DNA from: Caulobacter sp. Root1455
GTDB taxonomy: Bacteria; Pseudomonadota; Alphaproteobacteria; Caulobacterales; Caulobacteraceae
Assembly: GCF_001426905.1 (NCBI RefSeq)
Contig: NZ_LMFQ01000012.1
Span: 187,187 to 251,186 of the forward strand
DNA length: 64,000 bases
Direction of reading: 5' to 3'
In this document: positions 37,151 through 46,130 of the stretch, in pieces
How positions within the stretch are numbered: position 1 is the stretch's first letter
How the letters are laid out: each line of letters starts with the position of its first letter
Made by a program: the position numbers and the translations under genes
Notes under the pieces: model-generated
Database searches by the model: none
Seen by the model: the letters and a program-made list of their open reading frames with translations, nothing else
What the model was told of the DNA's origin: nothing

Positions 37151-37323
37151 ACCCTCTCCCATGGGGAGAGGGAGGGACCCAAGCGAAGCTTGGGAGGGTG
37201 AGGGGGTAAACCGTCCGACGGCGTGCCGGCAGGGCGTTCGCGGGAAATCGGTGAGGGCGTAGCCCCTCACCCTCCCACCGCTGCGCGGCGGGCCCCGCCC
37301 TCTCCCTCTGGGAGAGGGTTTTC
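37151..37323. repeat. palindromic intergenic repeat, family A, copy 2
   Basis: Reverse-orientation copy of the 33922-34096 element with the same arms (ACCCTCTCCC ... GGGAGAGGGTTTT) and inner arms. It fills the space between the convergent carA and carboxylesterase stops. Confidence 0.85.
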
Positions 37324-37325
37324 TT

Positions 37326-38939
37326 TTAAGTCCCGAACTGGATGAACGGGACCTTGTTGAACAGCTCGCGCTCGGCGCCGCGCGGGTCGTCCTCCAGGCG
37401 CGAGACATTGTCGAACACCATGGTCTGCCGTCTCGGCAGCTCATAGGGCTGCCAGTTGGGCAGCGACGAGGTGTTGGGGTTGCCCGTCCGCGCGAAGGCG
37501 ATGAAGGCGTCGGCCAGGCGCTCGTGCATGGCCACCGCGTCCGGACCCGAGCCGGTGATCACGCCGGGCGCGTCGAAATTGCCGAACACCAGCTGCATGT
37601 CCAGCGTGTGGGGCGCGCCCCAGACGCCGCCGTCCTTGGGCGCGCGCCAGTTCAGCTGGTAGGCCCAGGCGGGGACGCCGGCCTTGGCGCGTTCCTCGTC
37701 CTGGATGATCGCCGCCTTCCACGAGCGGCCAGCGGTCGCCGCCGCGAAATAGACGTCCGACGGCGAGTAGTTCGGATAGATCTTGCGGTAGGCCGCCACC
37801 ACCGTGGCCGGGTCGATGTCGACGCGGGCGTTGAACTGGCTGGGCAGCTTGGCGATCACCTGTTCCCAGGTCAGGTCCAGCAGGCTCTTGTCGTAACCCA
37901 CGAAGCCGCGCACCTCGTCATGGGTGTTGCCGCACATCATCGGCACCGACAGGCCCACCGGCGAGGCGTCCGGGAAGAACGGGTGGCGGGTCAGGGTCCG
38001 CTCGTCCAGCACCGGGCCCATATAGACCCCGCCGCCGCCGGCGATCGGGTCGACCGCCTTCAGGCCGCCCAGGAAGGTCTCGGCGGGCAGGGCGCGCAGG
38101 GCGGCCAGGTCCTTGATCCCCAGCTTGTCGATGAAGCCCTTGGCGCGCTTGGTGGCGTTGAACGGACCGGCGGCGGTGACCTGCTGGCCGCTCATGGTGG
38201 CGGCGCGGTGGAACAGGCCCTTGGCGGTCGGCATGGCCATCAGGGTGGCGATCTTCGCGCCGCCGCCCGACTGGCCGAACAGCATGACGTTGCCCGGATC
38301 CCCGCCGAACGCGGCGATGTTGTCGCGCACCCATCGCAGGGCCAGGACCAGGTCCATCTGGCCGGCATTGCCGCTGTCGGCCACCGACGGATCGTCGAAC
38401 AGGCGGGGCAGATAGAGGTAGCCGAAGGCGTTGAGCCGGTGGTTGACCGTGACCACCACCACGTCGCCGCGCTTGGCCAGCTTGGTCCCGTCGTACCAGG
38501 GGCTGGCGCCCGAGCCGGTGTTATAGGCGCCGCCGTGGATGTAGAACATCACCGGCCGCTTCACGCCGTCGGCCAGCCCGCCCGTCTTGCCGGCCTTGGC
38601 GGGCGTCCAGACGTTCAGGAACAGGCAGTCCTCGCTTTGCGCCTCGCCGTCCTCGCCCTTGCCCTGCGGGCAGGCCGCGCCGTAGGCCAGGGCGTCGGCG
38701 ACGCCGGTCCAGGGCTTGGGCGGCTGGGGCGGCATGAAGCGTCCCGCTCCACCGGTGTCGGCCCCGTAACGCAGGCCCTTGAACACCTGGGCGCCGTCGC
38801 CGCCGGCGCCGCGCACCTTGCCGTGGGTGGTGGCCACGACCGGGCCGGGTTTGGCGGCGAGGGCGGGGGTGGAGGCCAGGGCGAGGGCCGCGCCCGCGCC
38901 GGCGATCAGGCCGCGACGATCGACGTGAGGGTGATCCAT
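37326..38939 (-). CDS. exported type-B carboxylesterase
   Basis: A 537-residue esterase/lipase-fold enzyme with a Tat-like leader (DRRGLIAGAGAALALASTPA). Type B signatures: SEDCLFLNVWTP and nucleophile elbow FGQSGGGAKIATL (Ser in GxSxG), oxyanion YIHGGAYNTGS, with Glu/His of the triad near VRGFVGY and NPNTSSLPNW regions. It may deacylate plant-cell-wall esters, but the substrate is unknown. An ACCGGT-type operator is 56 bp upstream (38995-39008), shared with other polysaccharide genes of this window. Confidence 0.92.
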   Translation of the reverse strand: MDHPHVDRRGLIAGAGAALALASTPALAAKPGPVVATTHGKVRGAGGDGAQVFKGLRYGADTGGAGRFMPPQPPKPWTGVADALAYGAACPQGKGEDGEAQSEDCLFLNVWTPAKAGKTGGLADGVKRPVMFYIHGGAYNTGSGASPWYDGTKLAKRGDVVVVTVNHRLNAFGYLYLPRLFDDPSVADSGNAGQMDLVLALRWVRDNIAAFGGDPGNVMLFGQSGGGAKIATLMAMPTAKGLFHRAATMSGQQVTAAGPFNATKRAKGFIDKLGIKDLAALRALPAETFLGGLKAVDPIAGGGGVYMGPVLDERTLTRHPFFPDASPVGLSVPMMCGNTHDEVRGFVGYDKSLLDLTWEQVIAKLPSQFNARVDIDPATVVAAYRKIYPNYSPSDVYFAAATAGRSWKAAIIQDEERAKAGVPAWAYQLNWRAPKDGGVWGAPHTLDMQLVFGNFDAPGVITGSGPDAVAMHERLADAFIAFARTGNPNTSSLPNWQPYELPRRQTMVFDNVSRLEDDPRGAERELFNKVPFIQFGT

Positions 38940-38994
38940 GAGCTTCCTCCGACGCGGTTGGGCTCGCGTTCGGTGGAATCGCTACCACGGATCA

Positions 38995-39008
38995 TGACAC
39001 CGGTGACA
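38995..39008. promoter_or_regulatory. LacI-type operator upstream of the carboxylesterase gene
   Basis: TGACACCGGTGACA, close to a perfect palindrome centred on CG; the core CACCGGTG is symmetric. Similar sites lie at 59440-59453 and 61138-61151. Confidence 0.6.
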
Positions 39009-39040
39009 TCCACTTTTTGGGCCGTGCGATGGGCCTGAGT

Positions 39041-39152
39041 TCCTCCCCCTGTGGGGGAGGTGTCGGCGAAGCCGACGGAGGGGGGAGTTTGCCGAGGTGG
39101 GTCTGCTCCCCCCACCGGCGCCTTCGCGCCGCCTCCCCCACGGGGGGAGGAG
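39041..39152. repeat. palindromic intergenic repeat, related to family B
   Basis: Arms TCCTCCCCC ... GGGGGAGGA with internal GTCGGC GAA GCCGAC. It abuts the stop codon of the GH5 gene exactly and fills the gap to the carboxylesterase promoter. Confidence 0.7.
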
Positions 39153-40478
39153 TTAAAGCGCGCTCACCGCCGTGGCGTGCGCCCGCACCACCGCCAGGGT
39201 CGAGGCGTCGGCGTCGAACAGGCCGAACAGCCCCTGCTCCTCCTGCGGCGGATCGCCGACATAGGCGCGGTCGCCCATCTTGAACCAGGCGTCGGCGTGC
39301 TGGCCGCGGCCCTCGCCGTTCCAGGCCCAGAAGTTGGTCCCCGCCAGCGGCCCGCGGGCCTTCATGTCGGCCAGGACCAGGCCGTAGATCATGCGGTAGA
39401 AGCGGTCGCGGTCGGTGGTGGGACCGCCGGGCGCGAAGGCGCGGCCGTCGCGGACCAGGCCGAACTCCTCGATCACCAGCGGCTTGCCCAGGCGCTTGGC
39501 GATGGCGATGTGGCGGGTGACGTAGTCGCGGCACTTGGCCTCGCCGGCCGCATAGGTCGCCGGCTGGTTCTTGGGGTCGATCCAGCCCCAGTTGTTGGGC
39601 CAGACGTGCAGGGTCATGTAGTCGATGCTGGCCGGCCTGTGGGCCTCGACCACGCAGGACTCGCGCTCCAAGCAGCCCATGGCGCCCTCGCTGCCGGTGG
39701 TGACCAGATGGCGCGGATCCAGCGCCTTGATCAGCGCCGAGGTCTCGGCGATCCAGCGATAATAGGTCGGCAGGTTCGCAACGCCGAACGCCTCGCTGCC
39801 GCCCGGACGCGGCTCGTTGGCCAGCTGCCAGGCCATGATCGTCGGGTCGTCGCGATAGGGCTGGCCGGTGACGCTGCTGACCCGGCCGACCAGGGCGCGC
39901 AGATAGTGGCGGAACAGGTCCTGCGCCTTGGCGTCGCCGTAGAAGCGGGCGGAGTAGTCGGCGAATTCCGGCCAAGGATGGGCGGGGTCGCCCTGCTGGA
40001 ACCATTCGCCGTTGCCGGTCCAGCGCAGATAGGCCGGCATGCCGCCCGACCAGTCCCAGAAGTTGTTGACGTAGATCACCGCCTTCATGTCGCGCTTGGC
40101 CATCTGCGCCAACACCACGTCCAGGCCCTTGAGCAGGTCCTGGTCGTAGTCCTCGCCGGGGCCGCGGAAGGTGGGGTCGATGGCCACCTTGGCCGGGGAC
40201 TTCTCGCCCGCGCCCAGGATGCGCAGGTTGGTGACGCCCAGGGCCTTCAGCCGGTCCAGTTCGCGCTCCAGCCGCGCGGTGTCGCCCGACACCCCCGGTG
40301 AGCCCAGCCAGGCCCCGTACCAGAGGTTCGCGCCGACGAAGCGATAGGGCTTGCCGTCCAGGCTGAGGCGGCCGTCCTTGACGGTCACGAAGGCGGAAGA
40401 GGGCGTGATGTCGGCCTGGGCCTGGCCGGCGACCATGGCGGCGGCGCCCGCGACCAGCAGATGGCGTCTCGACAGCAT
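39153..40478 (-). CDS. exported GH5-type mannan endo-1,4-beta-mannosidase-like protein
   Basis: A 441-residue secreted TIM-barrel hydrolase with a Tat-like signal (MLSRRHLLVAGAAAMVAG, cleavage near AQA). GH5 hallmarks: acid/base Glu in IMAWQLANEPRP, nucleophile Glu in PLVIEEFGLV, and LHVWPNNWGW and GTNFWAWNGEG. The NLWYGAWLG start matches plant/bacterial endo-beta-mannanases. It should cut mannan or glucomannan in periplasm or outside. No operator of the ACCGGT type was found in its upstream. Confidence 0.9.
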   Translation of the reverse strand: MLSRRHLLVAGAAAMVAGQAQADITPSSAFVTVKDGRLSLDGKPYRFVGANLWYGAWLGSPGVSGDTARLERELDRLKALGVTNLRILGAGEKSPAKVAIDPTFRGPGEDYDQDLLKGLDVVLAQMAKRDMKAVIYVNNFWDWSGGMPAYLRWTGNGEWFQQGDPAHPWPEFADYSARFYGDAKAQDLFRHYLRALVGRVSSVTGQPYRDDPTIMAWQLANEPRPGGSEAFGVANLPTYYRWIAETSALIKALDPRHLVTTGSEGAMGCLERESCVVEAHRPASIDYMTLHVWPNNWGWIDPKNQPATYAAGEAKCRDYVTRHIAIAKRLGKPLVIEEFGLVRDGRAFAPGGPTTDRDRFYRMIYGLVLADMKARGPLAGTNFWAWNGEGRGQHADAWFKMGDRAYVGDPPQEEQGLFGLFDADASTLAVVRAHATAVSAL

Positions 40479-40579
40479 GTTTGCCTCCCCGTGTTTTGAC
40501 GCAGCCTAGCGGACGGCGAGGGCGCGGGGGAAGGGATTAAATAAATTTGTTTTCAGAATGGGACGCTCGGAAACAGGTT

Positions 40580-41872
40580 TCAGGGCTCGCGGCCGCAGGC
40601 CTCCGCCCGTGCGAGGAGAAAGGTCCGTTCCCGTCCGTTACGGGTGAGCTTGGCCGCCGCCTCGAATTGCGAGCGGGCCTCGGCCAGTCGGCCGGCCCGA
40701 AACAGGAAATCGCCCCTCGCCGCCGGCAGCGGCGCGTAGTTCGGCAAGGCGTCGCCGGCGATCTCGTCGACCAGCCGCAGGCCCGTCTCGGGCCCGAAGG
40801 CCATGCTGTGGGCGATCGCCCGATTGAGATCGACCACCGGCGAGGGCATCGCCGCGCGCAGCCGATCGTAGAGCGCGGCGATGCGGGGCCAGTCGGTGTC
40901 GGCCGCGCCGCGCGCCCGCGCATGGCAGGCCGCGAGCGCGGCTTGCAGGACGTAGGGACCATCGCCGCCGACCGCCTTGGCCAGGGCCTCGGCGCGGGCC
41001 AGGGCGTCAAGGCCTCTGCGGATCAGCAGATGGTCCCAGCGGGCCCGGTTCTGCTCGGTCAGCGGCACGACGCCGCCGTCCGGCCCGGCGCGCGCCGCGA
41101 TGCGCGACGCCTGGATCTCCATCAGGGCCAGCAGGCCCAGCACCTCGGCGTCCCGCGGCATCAGCCCCGCCAGGATGCGGCCCAGCCGCTGCGCCTCCAG
41201 GCACAGGCCGGGCCGGACCAGATCATCGCCCGCCGTGGCGGCGTAGCCTTCGTTGAAGATCAGATAGACGACCTCCAGCACGGAGGGCAGCCGCGCCGCC
41301 CGTTCGGCCTCGCGCGGCGCCTCGAAGTTCAGTCCCGCCTTGGCGATCGTCTTCTTCGCGCGACCGATGCGCTGGGCAATCGTCGCCTCGTTCGACAGGA
41401 AGGCGCGGGCGATCTCGTCGGTCGTCAGGCCGCCTATGACCTTCAGGGTCAGCGACGCCCGGGCGTCGGGCGACAGGATGGGGTGGCAGGCCGTGAAGAT
41501 CAGGCCCAGCAATTCGTCGCCGAGATCGTCGTCCATGGCCGCCTCGATCGACTCGACCGCGCCGTGGGACATCTCGTCCAGCGTCCGCGCGATCTCCTCG
41601 TGCTTGCGATCGCGCATCTTGTCGCGCCGGAGGGCGTCGATGGCGCGCCGCTTGGCGACGGCCATCAGCCAGGCGCCCGGATTGGCCGGAACGCCGGTCC
41701 TGGGCCATTCGGACAGGGCGACAACCAGCGCGTCCTGCGCCAGCTCCTCGGCGAGGCCGACATCCCGCACCATGCGGGCCAGGCCCGCGATCAGTCGGGC
41801 CCGTTCAATGCGAAAGGTCGCCTCGATCGCCCGATGCGTCTCGCCCGAAGTGTGCGTCTCGCCCGCGGTCAT
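40580..41872 (-). CDS. ECF42-type RNA polymerase sigma factor
   Basis: A 430-residue sigma factor. Sigma2 is at about 10-85 (LIAGLARMVRDVGLAEELAQ, AWLMAVAKRRAIDALRRDKM), sigma4 at about 125-180 (LTLKVIGGLTTDEIARAFLS), followed by a ~240-residue TPR/DUF6596 C-terminal domain (AEVLGLLALMEIQASR, LNRAIAHSMAFGPETGLRLV). ECF42 factors have no anti-sigma and are controlled by this domain. A DGPF/YciI protein gene lies 44 bp upstream on the same strand, the usual partner. Confidence 0.93.
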   Translation of the reverse strand: MTAGETHTSGETHRAIEATFRIERARLIAGLARMVRDVGLAEELAQDALVVALSEWPRTGVPANPGAWLMAVAKRRAIDALRRDKMRDRKHEEIARTLDEMSHGAVESIEAAMDDDLGDELLGLIFTACHPILSPDARASLTLKVIGGLTTDEIARAFLSNEATIAQRIGRAKKTIAKAGLNFEAPREAERAARLPSVLEVVYLIFNEGYAATAGDDLVRPGLCLEAQRLGRILAGLMPRDAEVLGLLALMEIQASRIAARAGPDGGVVPLTEQNRARWDHLLIRRGLDALARAEALAKAVGGDGPYVLQAALAACHARARGAADTDWPRIAALYDRLRAAMPSPVVDLNRAIAHSMAFGPETGLRLVDEIAGDALPNYAPLPAARGDFLFRAGRLAEARSQFEAAAKLTRNGRERTFLLARAEACGREP

Positions 41873-41916
41873 ACGGCCTTTTCGACCAAGGCCGCGGAGG
41901 AGACAAGCCGCCGGCG

Positions 41917-42351
41917 TCAGGCGACGCCGAGCTTGCCGCGCGCGCCGTCACGGGGCGCGGCGAGCTCCTCGGGGGGCATGAACGCCGCCAGGTCCTCGGC
42001 CTCGTAGAACGGCCGGATCTCGACCTCGCTGCGGCCGGGCATGCAATTGGGGCTGCGCTTGGCCCAGGCCACGGCCTCGTCCATGTCCTTGACCTCCCAG
42101 ATCGAGAAGCCGACGACCAGCTCGCGGCTCTCGGCGAACGGCCCGTCGGTGACCGTGCGGGCGGGACCGTCGAAAACGACGCGCTTGGCCTCGGCGCCGG
42201 CCTTGAGGCCGGCGGCGGCGATGAAGACGCCGGCCTGGACCAGCTCCTCGGTGAACCGGTCCATCGCCGCGAAGGCCTCCAGCTGCTCGGGCGTGGGCGC
42301 CGCGTCCATGTCCACGTTCTCGGCGGCCTTCACGAACACCATAACCCGCAT
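41917..42351 (-). CDS. YciI/DGPF-domain protein
   Basis: A 144-residue soluble protein with the DGPF signature TVTDGPFAESRELVVGFSIW and MRVMVFVKAAENVDMDAAPT at its start. DGPF proteins are typically encoded beside ECF41/42 sigma factors. The ATG at 42351 gives the family start; a longer frame exists upstream. It is first of the pair with the ECF42 gene. A TGTCGA-N17-CGTC promoter is 50 bp upstream. Confidence 0.9.
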   Translation of the reverse strand: MRVMVFVKAAENVDMDAAPTPEQLEAFAAMDRFTEELVQAGVFIAAAGLKAGAEAKRVVFDGPARTVTDGPFAESRELVVGFSIWEVKDMDEAVAWAKRSPNCMPGRSEVEIRPFYEAEDLAAFMPPEELAAPRDGARGKLGVA

Positions 42352-42401
42352 GGTCCTGTCTCCTCGTTTTGAGCCGACCCCTATGGCGTCTCCGTCAGGA
42401 C

Positions 42402-42428
42402 GACGAACGAGCTCGTCGGAAATCGACA
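42402..42428 (-). promoter_or_regulatory. candidate ECF42 autoregulatory promoter
   Basis: On the minus strand TGTCGA (42428-42423), 17 bases, CGTC (42405-42402). TGTCGA is the -35 described for ECF42 targets. Confidence 0.5.
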
Positions 42429-42451
42429 TGGCCCCGCGAGTTTGCCCGAGT

Positions 42452-45400
42452 TTACAGATTCAGCAGCGTGGGATCTCCGCCCTGGGCGGTGATGTTGATG
42501 CTCAGCGCCCGCTCCACCGCGTAGCGCAGCAGGGCGTGGGGGCCGCCGGCCTTGGGACCGGTGCCCGACAGGCCCTCGCCGCCGAACGGCTGGACGCCGA
42601 CCACGGCGCCGGTCATCGAGCGGTTGACGTAGCAGTTGCCGGCCGGGACCAGGCGCTGGACGTCGGCCGCGAAGCTCTCGATCCGCGAGTGGACGCCCAG
42701 GGTCAGGCCGTAGCGGCGGGCCGCCAGGGCGCCGGCCACCTGCTCGAGATCCTCGGGCTGGTAGCGCACCACGTGCAGCACCGGGCCGAACACCTCGCGC
42801 TCCAGGAAGTCGGCGGCGGGGATCTCGGCCAGGACCGGGGCGAAGAAGGTGCCGGTCTCCGGCGCGGGCAGGGTGTGGAGAACCTTGGCCTCGTGCTTGA
42901 GGCGCTTCAGGTGCTTGTCCAGCGCCGCCTTGGCGTCGGGGTCGATCACCGGGCCGACGTCGGTGACGGCCAGGGCCGGGTCGCCGATGACCAGGGCGTC
43001 CATCGCGCCCTTCAGGCCGTCGATGATGTGGTCGGCGGTGTCCTGCGGCAGGAACAGCAGGCGCAGGGCCGAGCAGCGCTGGCCGGCCGAGCCGAAGGCC
43101 GACAGGATCACGTCGTCGATCACCTGCTCGCGTTGCGCCGTCGTGTCGACGAACATGCCGTTCAGCCCGCCGGTCTCGGCGATGAACGGCACGATCGGAC
43201 CCTGGCGCTGGGCGAGCGTCTGGTTGATCCGCCAGGCGGTGTCGGTGCCGCCGGTGAAGGCCACGCCGTCCACGCCCTCATGGGCGGTCAGGGCCGCGCC
43301 GACCGTCTCGCCGCGACCCGGCAGCAGGGCCAGCAGGCGGTGGTCCAGGCCAGCGGCGTGATACAGCTTCACGGCCTCGAAGGCGATCAGCGGGGTCTGC
43401 TCGGCCGGCTTGGCCAGCACCGCGTTGCCGGCCGCCAGGGCGGCGGCGATCTGGCCGGTGAAGATGGCCAGCGGGAAGTTCCACGGGCTGATGCAGACAA
43501 AGACGCCGCGCCCGGCCAGGCGCAGGGTGTTGGTCTCGCCGACCGGTCCGGTCAGGACCTCGCCGGCCAGGCCGAACTGCTCTTCGGCGAGCTTGGCGTA
43601 GTAGCGGCAGAAGTCGACGGCCTCGCGCACCTCGGCGATGGCGTCGGGCAAGGTCTTGCCGGCTTCGCGCGAGAGCAGGGCGCAAAGACGCTCGAGATTG
43701 GCCTCCAGGGCGTCGCCCATGGCGCGGAGAACTTCAGCGCGTGCGGGGCCGCCGGCCTGGTCCCAGGCGGGCTGGGCGGCGCGGGCCAGACGGAAGGCCT
43801 GATCGATCTGCGGCAGCTGGGCTTCGGACACCTCGCCGACCACGCGGTCGTGGTCGGTCGGACTCCGCACCGGCGTCGGCGGGGCGCCGGCCGTCAGCTT
43901 GCCGCCGATCAGCGGGCCGGCCGCCAGGGTCAGGCCGTCCAGCTCGACCACGTGGGCGGCCAGGCGGTCGCGGTCGGCCTTCACCGACAGGTCCAGGCCC
44001 GCGCTGTTCTGGCGGCGGGGGCCGTAGACATGGGTCGGCGTCGGGATCTTGGCGTGGCGGTCGGGATGGGCCTCGACGGCCGTGATCGGGTCGACCACCA
44101 CCTTCTCGACCGGCACCCGCTCGTCGAGCAGGGCGTGGACGAACGAGGTGTTGGCGCCGTTCTCCAGCAGGCGGCGAACCAGATAGGGCAGCAGGTCCTC
44201 GTGGCCGCCCACCGGGGCGTAGGCCCGCAGCGTGACGCCGTCATAGAGGTCGTCGGCGGCCTTGTAGAGGGCCTCGCCCATGCCGTGCAGGCGCTGGTGC
44301 TCGATCTTGACGCCGGCGTTCTTGGCCATCCGGACCACGGCGGCCAGGGTGTGGGCGTTGTGGGTGGCGAACTGGGCGTAGAGGTGCGGGGCGGCCGCGA
44401 TCAGGGCCTTGGCGCAGACCAGGTACGACAGGTCGGTGGCCGGCTTGGTGGTGTAGACCGGATAGTCCGGGCGGCCGGCGACCTGGGCGCGCTTGATCTC
44501 GCTGTCCCAGTAGGCGCCCTTGACCAGGCGGACCATCAGGCGGCGGCCGGTTTCCTGCGACAGGGCCGTCAGGCGGGCGATCACCTCGGGGCAGCGCTTC
44601 TGATAGGCCTGGACGGCCAGACCCAGGCCCCGCCACGCGCCCAGCTCGGGTTCGCGGCACAGCCGGTCCAGCAGCTTCAGCGACAGGGCCAGGCGGTCGG
44701 CTTCCTCGGCGTCGATGGTGAAGTTCAGGTCGTGCCTGGCGGCGATCAGGGCCAGGCGGAGGATGCGCGGATAGAGCTCGTCCCAGACGCGGGCCTCTTG
44801 CGTGGCCTCGTAGCGCGGGGTCAGGGCCGACAGCTTGACCGACACGCCGTGGCCGGTTTCGGGGCCGGCCCAAGAACCGTTGGCCCTCGACAGCTTGCCG
44901 ACGGTTTCGATCGCGTCGGCATAGGCCCTTTCGTAGCGGGCGGCGTCGGCGGCGGTGCGGGCGCCTTCGCCCAGCATGTCGAAGCTGCAGATGTCGCCGT
45001 CGTTGGCGGCGCGCTTGATGGCCGCCTCGATGGTGCGGCCCAGCACGAACTGCTCGCCCATGATGCGGATGGCCTGGCCGACGGCGGCGCGGATCACCGG
45101 TTCGCCCAGGCGCCCGGCGACCTTCTTGATGAAGGCCGGCAGGTCCTTCTGCGCCTGATCGTCGGGCTCGACGATCTTGCCGGTCAGCATCAGGCCCCAG
45201 GTCGAGGCGTTGACGAACAGGCTGTCGCTGCCGCCCAGGTGGGACGCCCAGTCGGCCGAGCCGATCTTCTCGGCGATCAGCTTGTCGCGGGTGTCGTCGT
45301 CGGGGGTGCGCAGCAGGGCCTCGGCCAGGCACATCAGGGCCAGGCCCTCGCGGGTGCCCAGGCTGAACTCCTGCAGGAAGCTTTCGACCACGCCCTGCTT

Positions 45401-45556
45401 GCGGACGCTGCGGCGGGCGCCGCGGACCAGGGCCTCGGCCTCGGCGCGGACCGCGGCGCGGTCTTCGCTGCTCAGGGCCTGGGCGGCCAGCAGGTCGGCG
45501 ATCACCGTCGCCTCGTCGCGATACTTGCCGTCGTCCAGGGAGTCCCAATCGGTCAT
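42452..45556 (-). CDS. putA: bifunctional proline dehydrogenase / glutamate-semialdehyde dehydrogenase PutA
   Basis: PutA oxidises proline to glutamate. The 1034-residue protein has a helical/arm N-terminus, a PRODH barrel (about 140-460: NFTIDAEEADRLALSLKLLD, RLVKGAYWDSEIKRAQ) and a P5C dehydrogenase domain (about 520-1000) with catalytic Cys in GSAGQRCSALRLLFLP and NAD site FTGGTDTAWRINQT. The N-terminus lacks the ribbon-helix-helix domain of enteric PutA, so it does not self-regulate. A Lrp/AsnC gene divergent from it likely provides control (as PutR does in other alphaproteobacteria). Confidence 0.97.
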   Translation of the reverse strand: MTDWDSLDDGKYRDEATVIADLLAAQALSSEDRAAVRAEAEALVRGARRSVRKQGVVESFLQEFSLGTREGLALMCLAEALLRTPDDDTRDKLIAEKIGSADWASHLGGSDSLFVNASTWGLMLTGKIVEPDDQAQKDLPAFIKKVAGRLGEPVIRAAVGQAIRIMGEQFVLGRTIEAAIKRAANDGDICSFDMLGEGARTAADAARYERAYADAIETVGKLSRANGSWAGPETGHGVSVKLSALTPRYEATQEARVWDELYPRILRLALIAARHDLNFTIDAEEADRLALSLKLLDRLCREPELGAWRGLGLAVQAYQKRCPEVIARLTALSQETGRRLMVRLVKGAYWDSEIKRAQVAGRPDYPVYTTKPATDLSYLVCAKALIAAAPHLYAQFATHNAHTLAAVVRMAKNAGVKIEHQRLHGMGEALYKAADDLYDGVTLRAYAPVGGHEDLLPYLVRRLLENGANTSFVHALLDERVPVEKVVVDPITAVEAHPDRHAKIPTPTHVYGPRRQNSAGLDLSVKADRDRLAAHVVELDGLTLAAGPLIGGKLTAGAPPTPVRSPTDHDRVVGEVSEAQLPQIDQAFRLARAAQPAWDQAGGPARAEVLRAMGDALEANLERLCALLSREAGKTLPDAIAEVREAVDFCRYYAKLAEEQFGLAGEVLTGPVGETNTLRLAGRGVFVCISPWNFPLAIFTGQIAAALAAGNAVLAKPAEQTPLIAFEAVKLYHAAGLDHRLLALLPGRGETVGAALTAHEGVDGVAFTGGTDTAWRINQTLAQRQGPIVPFIAETGGLNGMFVDTTAQREQVIDDVILSAFGSAGQRCSALRLLFLPQDTADHIIDGLKGAMDALVIGDPALAVTDVGPVIDPDAKAALDKHLKRLKHEAKVLHTLPAPETGTFFAPVLAEIPAADFLEREVFGPVLHVVRYQPEDLEQVAGALAARRYGLTLGVHSRIESFAADVQRLVPAGNCYVNRSMTGAVVGVQPFGGEGLSGTGPKAGGPHALLRYAVERALSINITAQGGDPTLLNL

Positions 45557-45601
45557 GGTCGCCTCGCTATAGGTATATCGTCGCTATATCGCCGGCTTGT
45601 T

Positions 45602-45650
45602 CGAAGGTGCTTCGTTTGTTGAGTGCTCAGGCAGGATGATCTTCGGCGAA
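45602..45650. promoter_or_regulatory. putative Lrp-type operator, copy near putA
   Basis: Two palindromes: CGAAGGTGCTTCG (45602-45614) and TTCGGCGAA (45642-45650). The same two-part layout recurs at 46069-46117 next to the regulator gene. Confidence 0.55.
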
Positions 45651-45722
45651 AGCGCCAGATTTCGTTGTTCGCTCCACGGCTGCGTCACCCTGTCGCGATG
45701 ACATTCGGCCCAGTGGCGAAAA

Positions 45723-45821
45723 CCTCGTCCTTCGACAAGCTCAGGATGAGGTTTTTCTACGGCTCGAGCAGGTAATCGGGCCTGTAAATGGTCCTCATCC
45801 TGAGCCTGTCGAAGGACGAGG
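45723..45821. repeat. palindromic repeat, family C, copy 1
   Basis: Two 29-bp arms (45723-45751 and 45793-45821) that are reverse complements with one mismatch, separated by 41 bp; each contains CTTCGACA and CAGGATGAGG. This family is widespread in alphaproteobacterial genomes. It sits between the two putA/regulator operators. Confidence 0.85.
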
Positions 45822-45877
45822 GCCACGCACCGGGCGCCAACCTCAAATCAGAACAATGATGGGGAAGGGGAGAGGTG

Positions 45878-45917
45878 GGAAGGGACGCGATACGGGGGGA
45901 GGTCGCGCGTCCCTTCC
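45878..45917. repeat. GC-rich dyad, family E
   Basis: GGAAGGGACGCG / CGCGTCCCTTCC, perfect 12-bp arms with a 16-base spacer. The surrounding 45850-46030 is a G/C-skewed repeat-like stretch with no credible gene. Confidence 0.5.
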
Positions 45918-46068
45918 GCTCTCACGCGGCGCCTACGGGGGAGAGGGCGCCGCGCCTGCGCTCCGCCGGGGGGAATGGCGGAGGCTGGTCGAAGTCCGCC
46001 GGGGCGCCGAGGGGGGAGGTGGCGGCCGAGCTCGCTAGAACGATGGGGGGTATAATCCTGGTTCTTGT

Positions 46069-46117
46069 GAAGGTGCTTTGTTTGTTGGTACAAATTTCCG
46101 AATTATCTTCGGTGAAG
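46069..46117. promoter_or_regulatory. putative Lrp-type operator, copy near the regulator gene
   Basis: GAAGGTGCTT (46069-46078) and CTTCGGTGAAG (46107-46117); direct repeat of the 45602-45650 site with the same spacing. It ends 13 bp before the regulator ATG. Confidence 0.55.
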
Positions 46118-46130
46118 CTTGGGAATCGCC

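Noticed and set aside
42041..45622. 1193-residue plus-strand frame opposite putA
   Set aside because: Antisense shadow; composition biased to Gly, Gln, Ala, Arg without motifs.
45584..45826. 80-residue minus-strand frame before putA
   Set aside because: Mostly made of a palindromic repeat; not a plausible protein.
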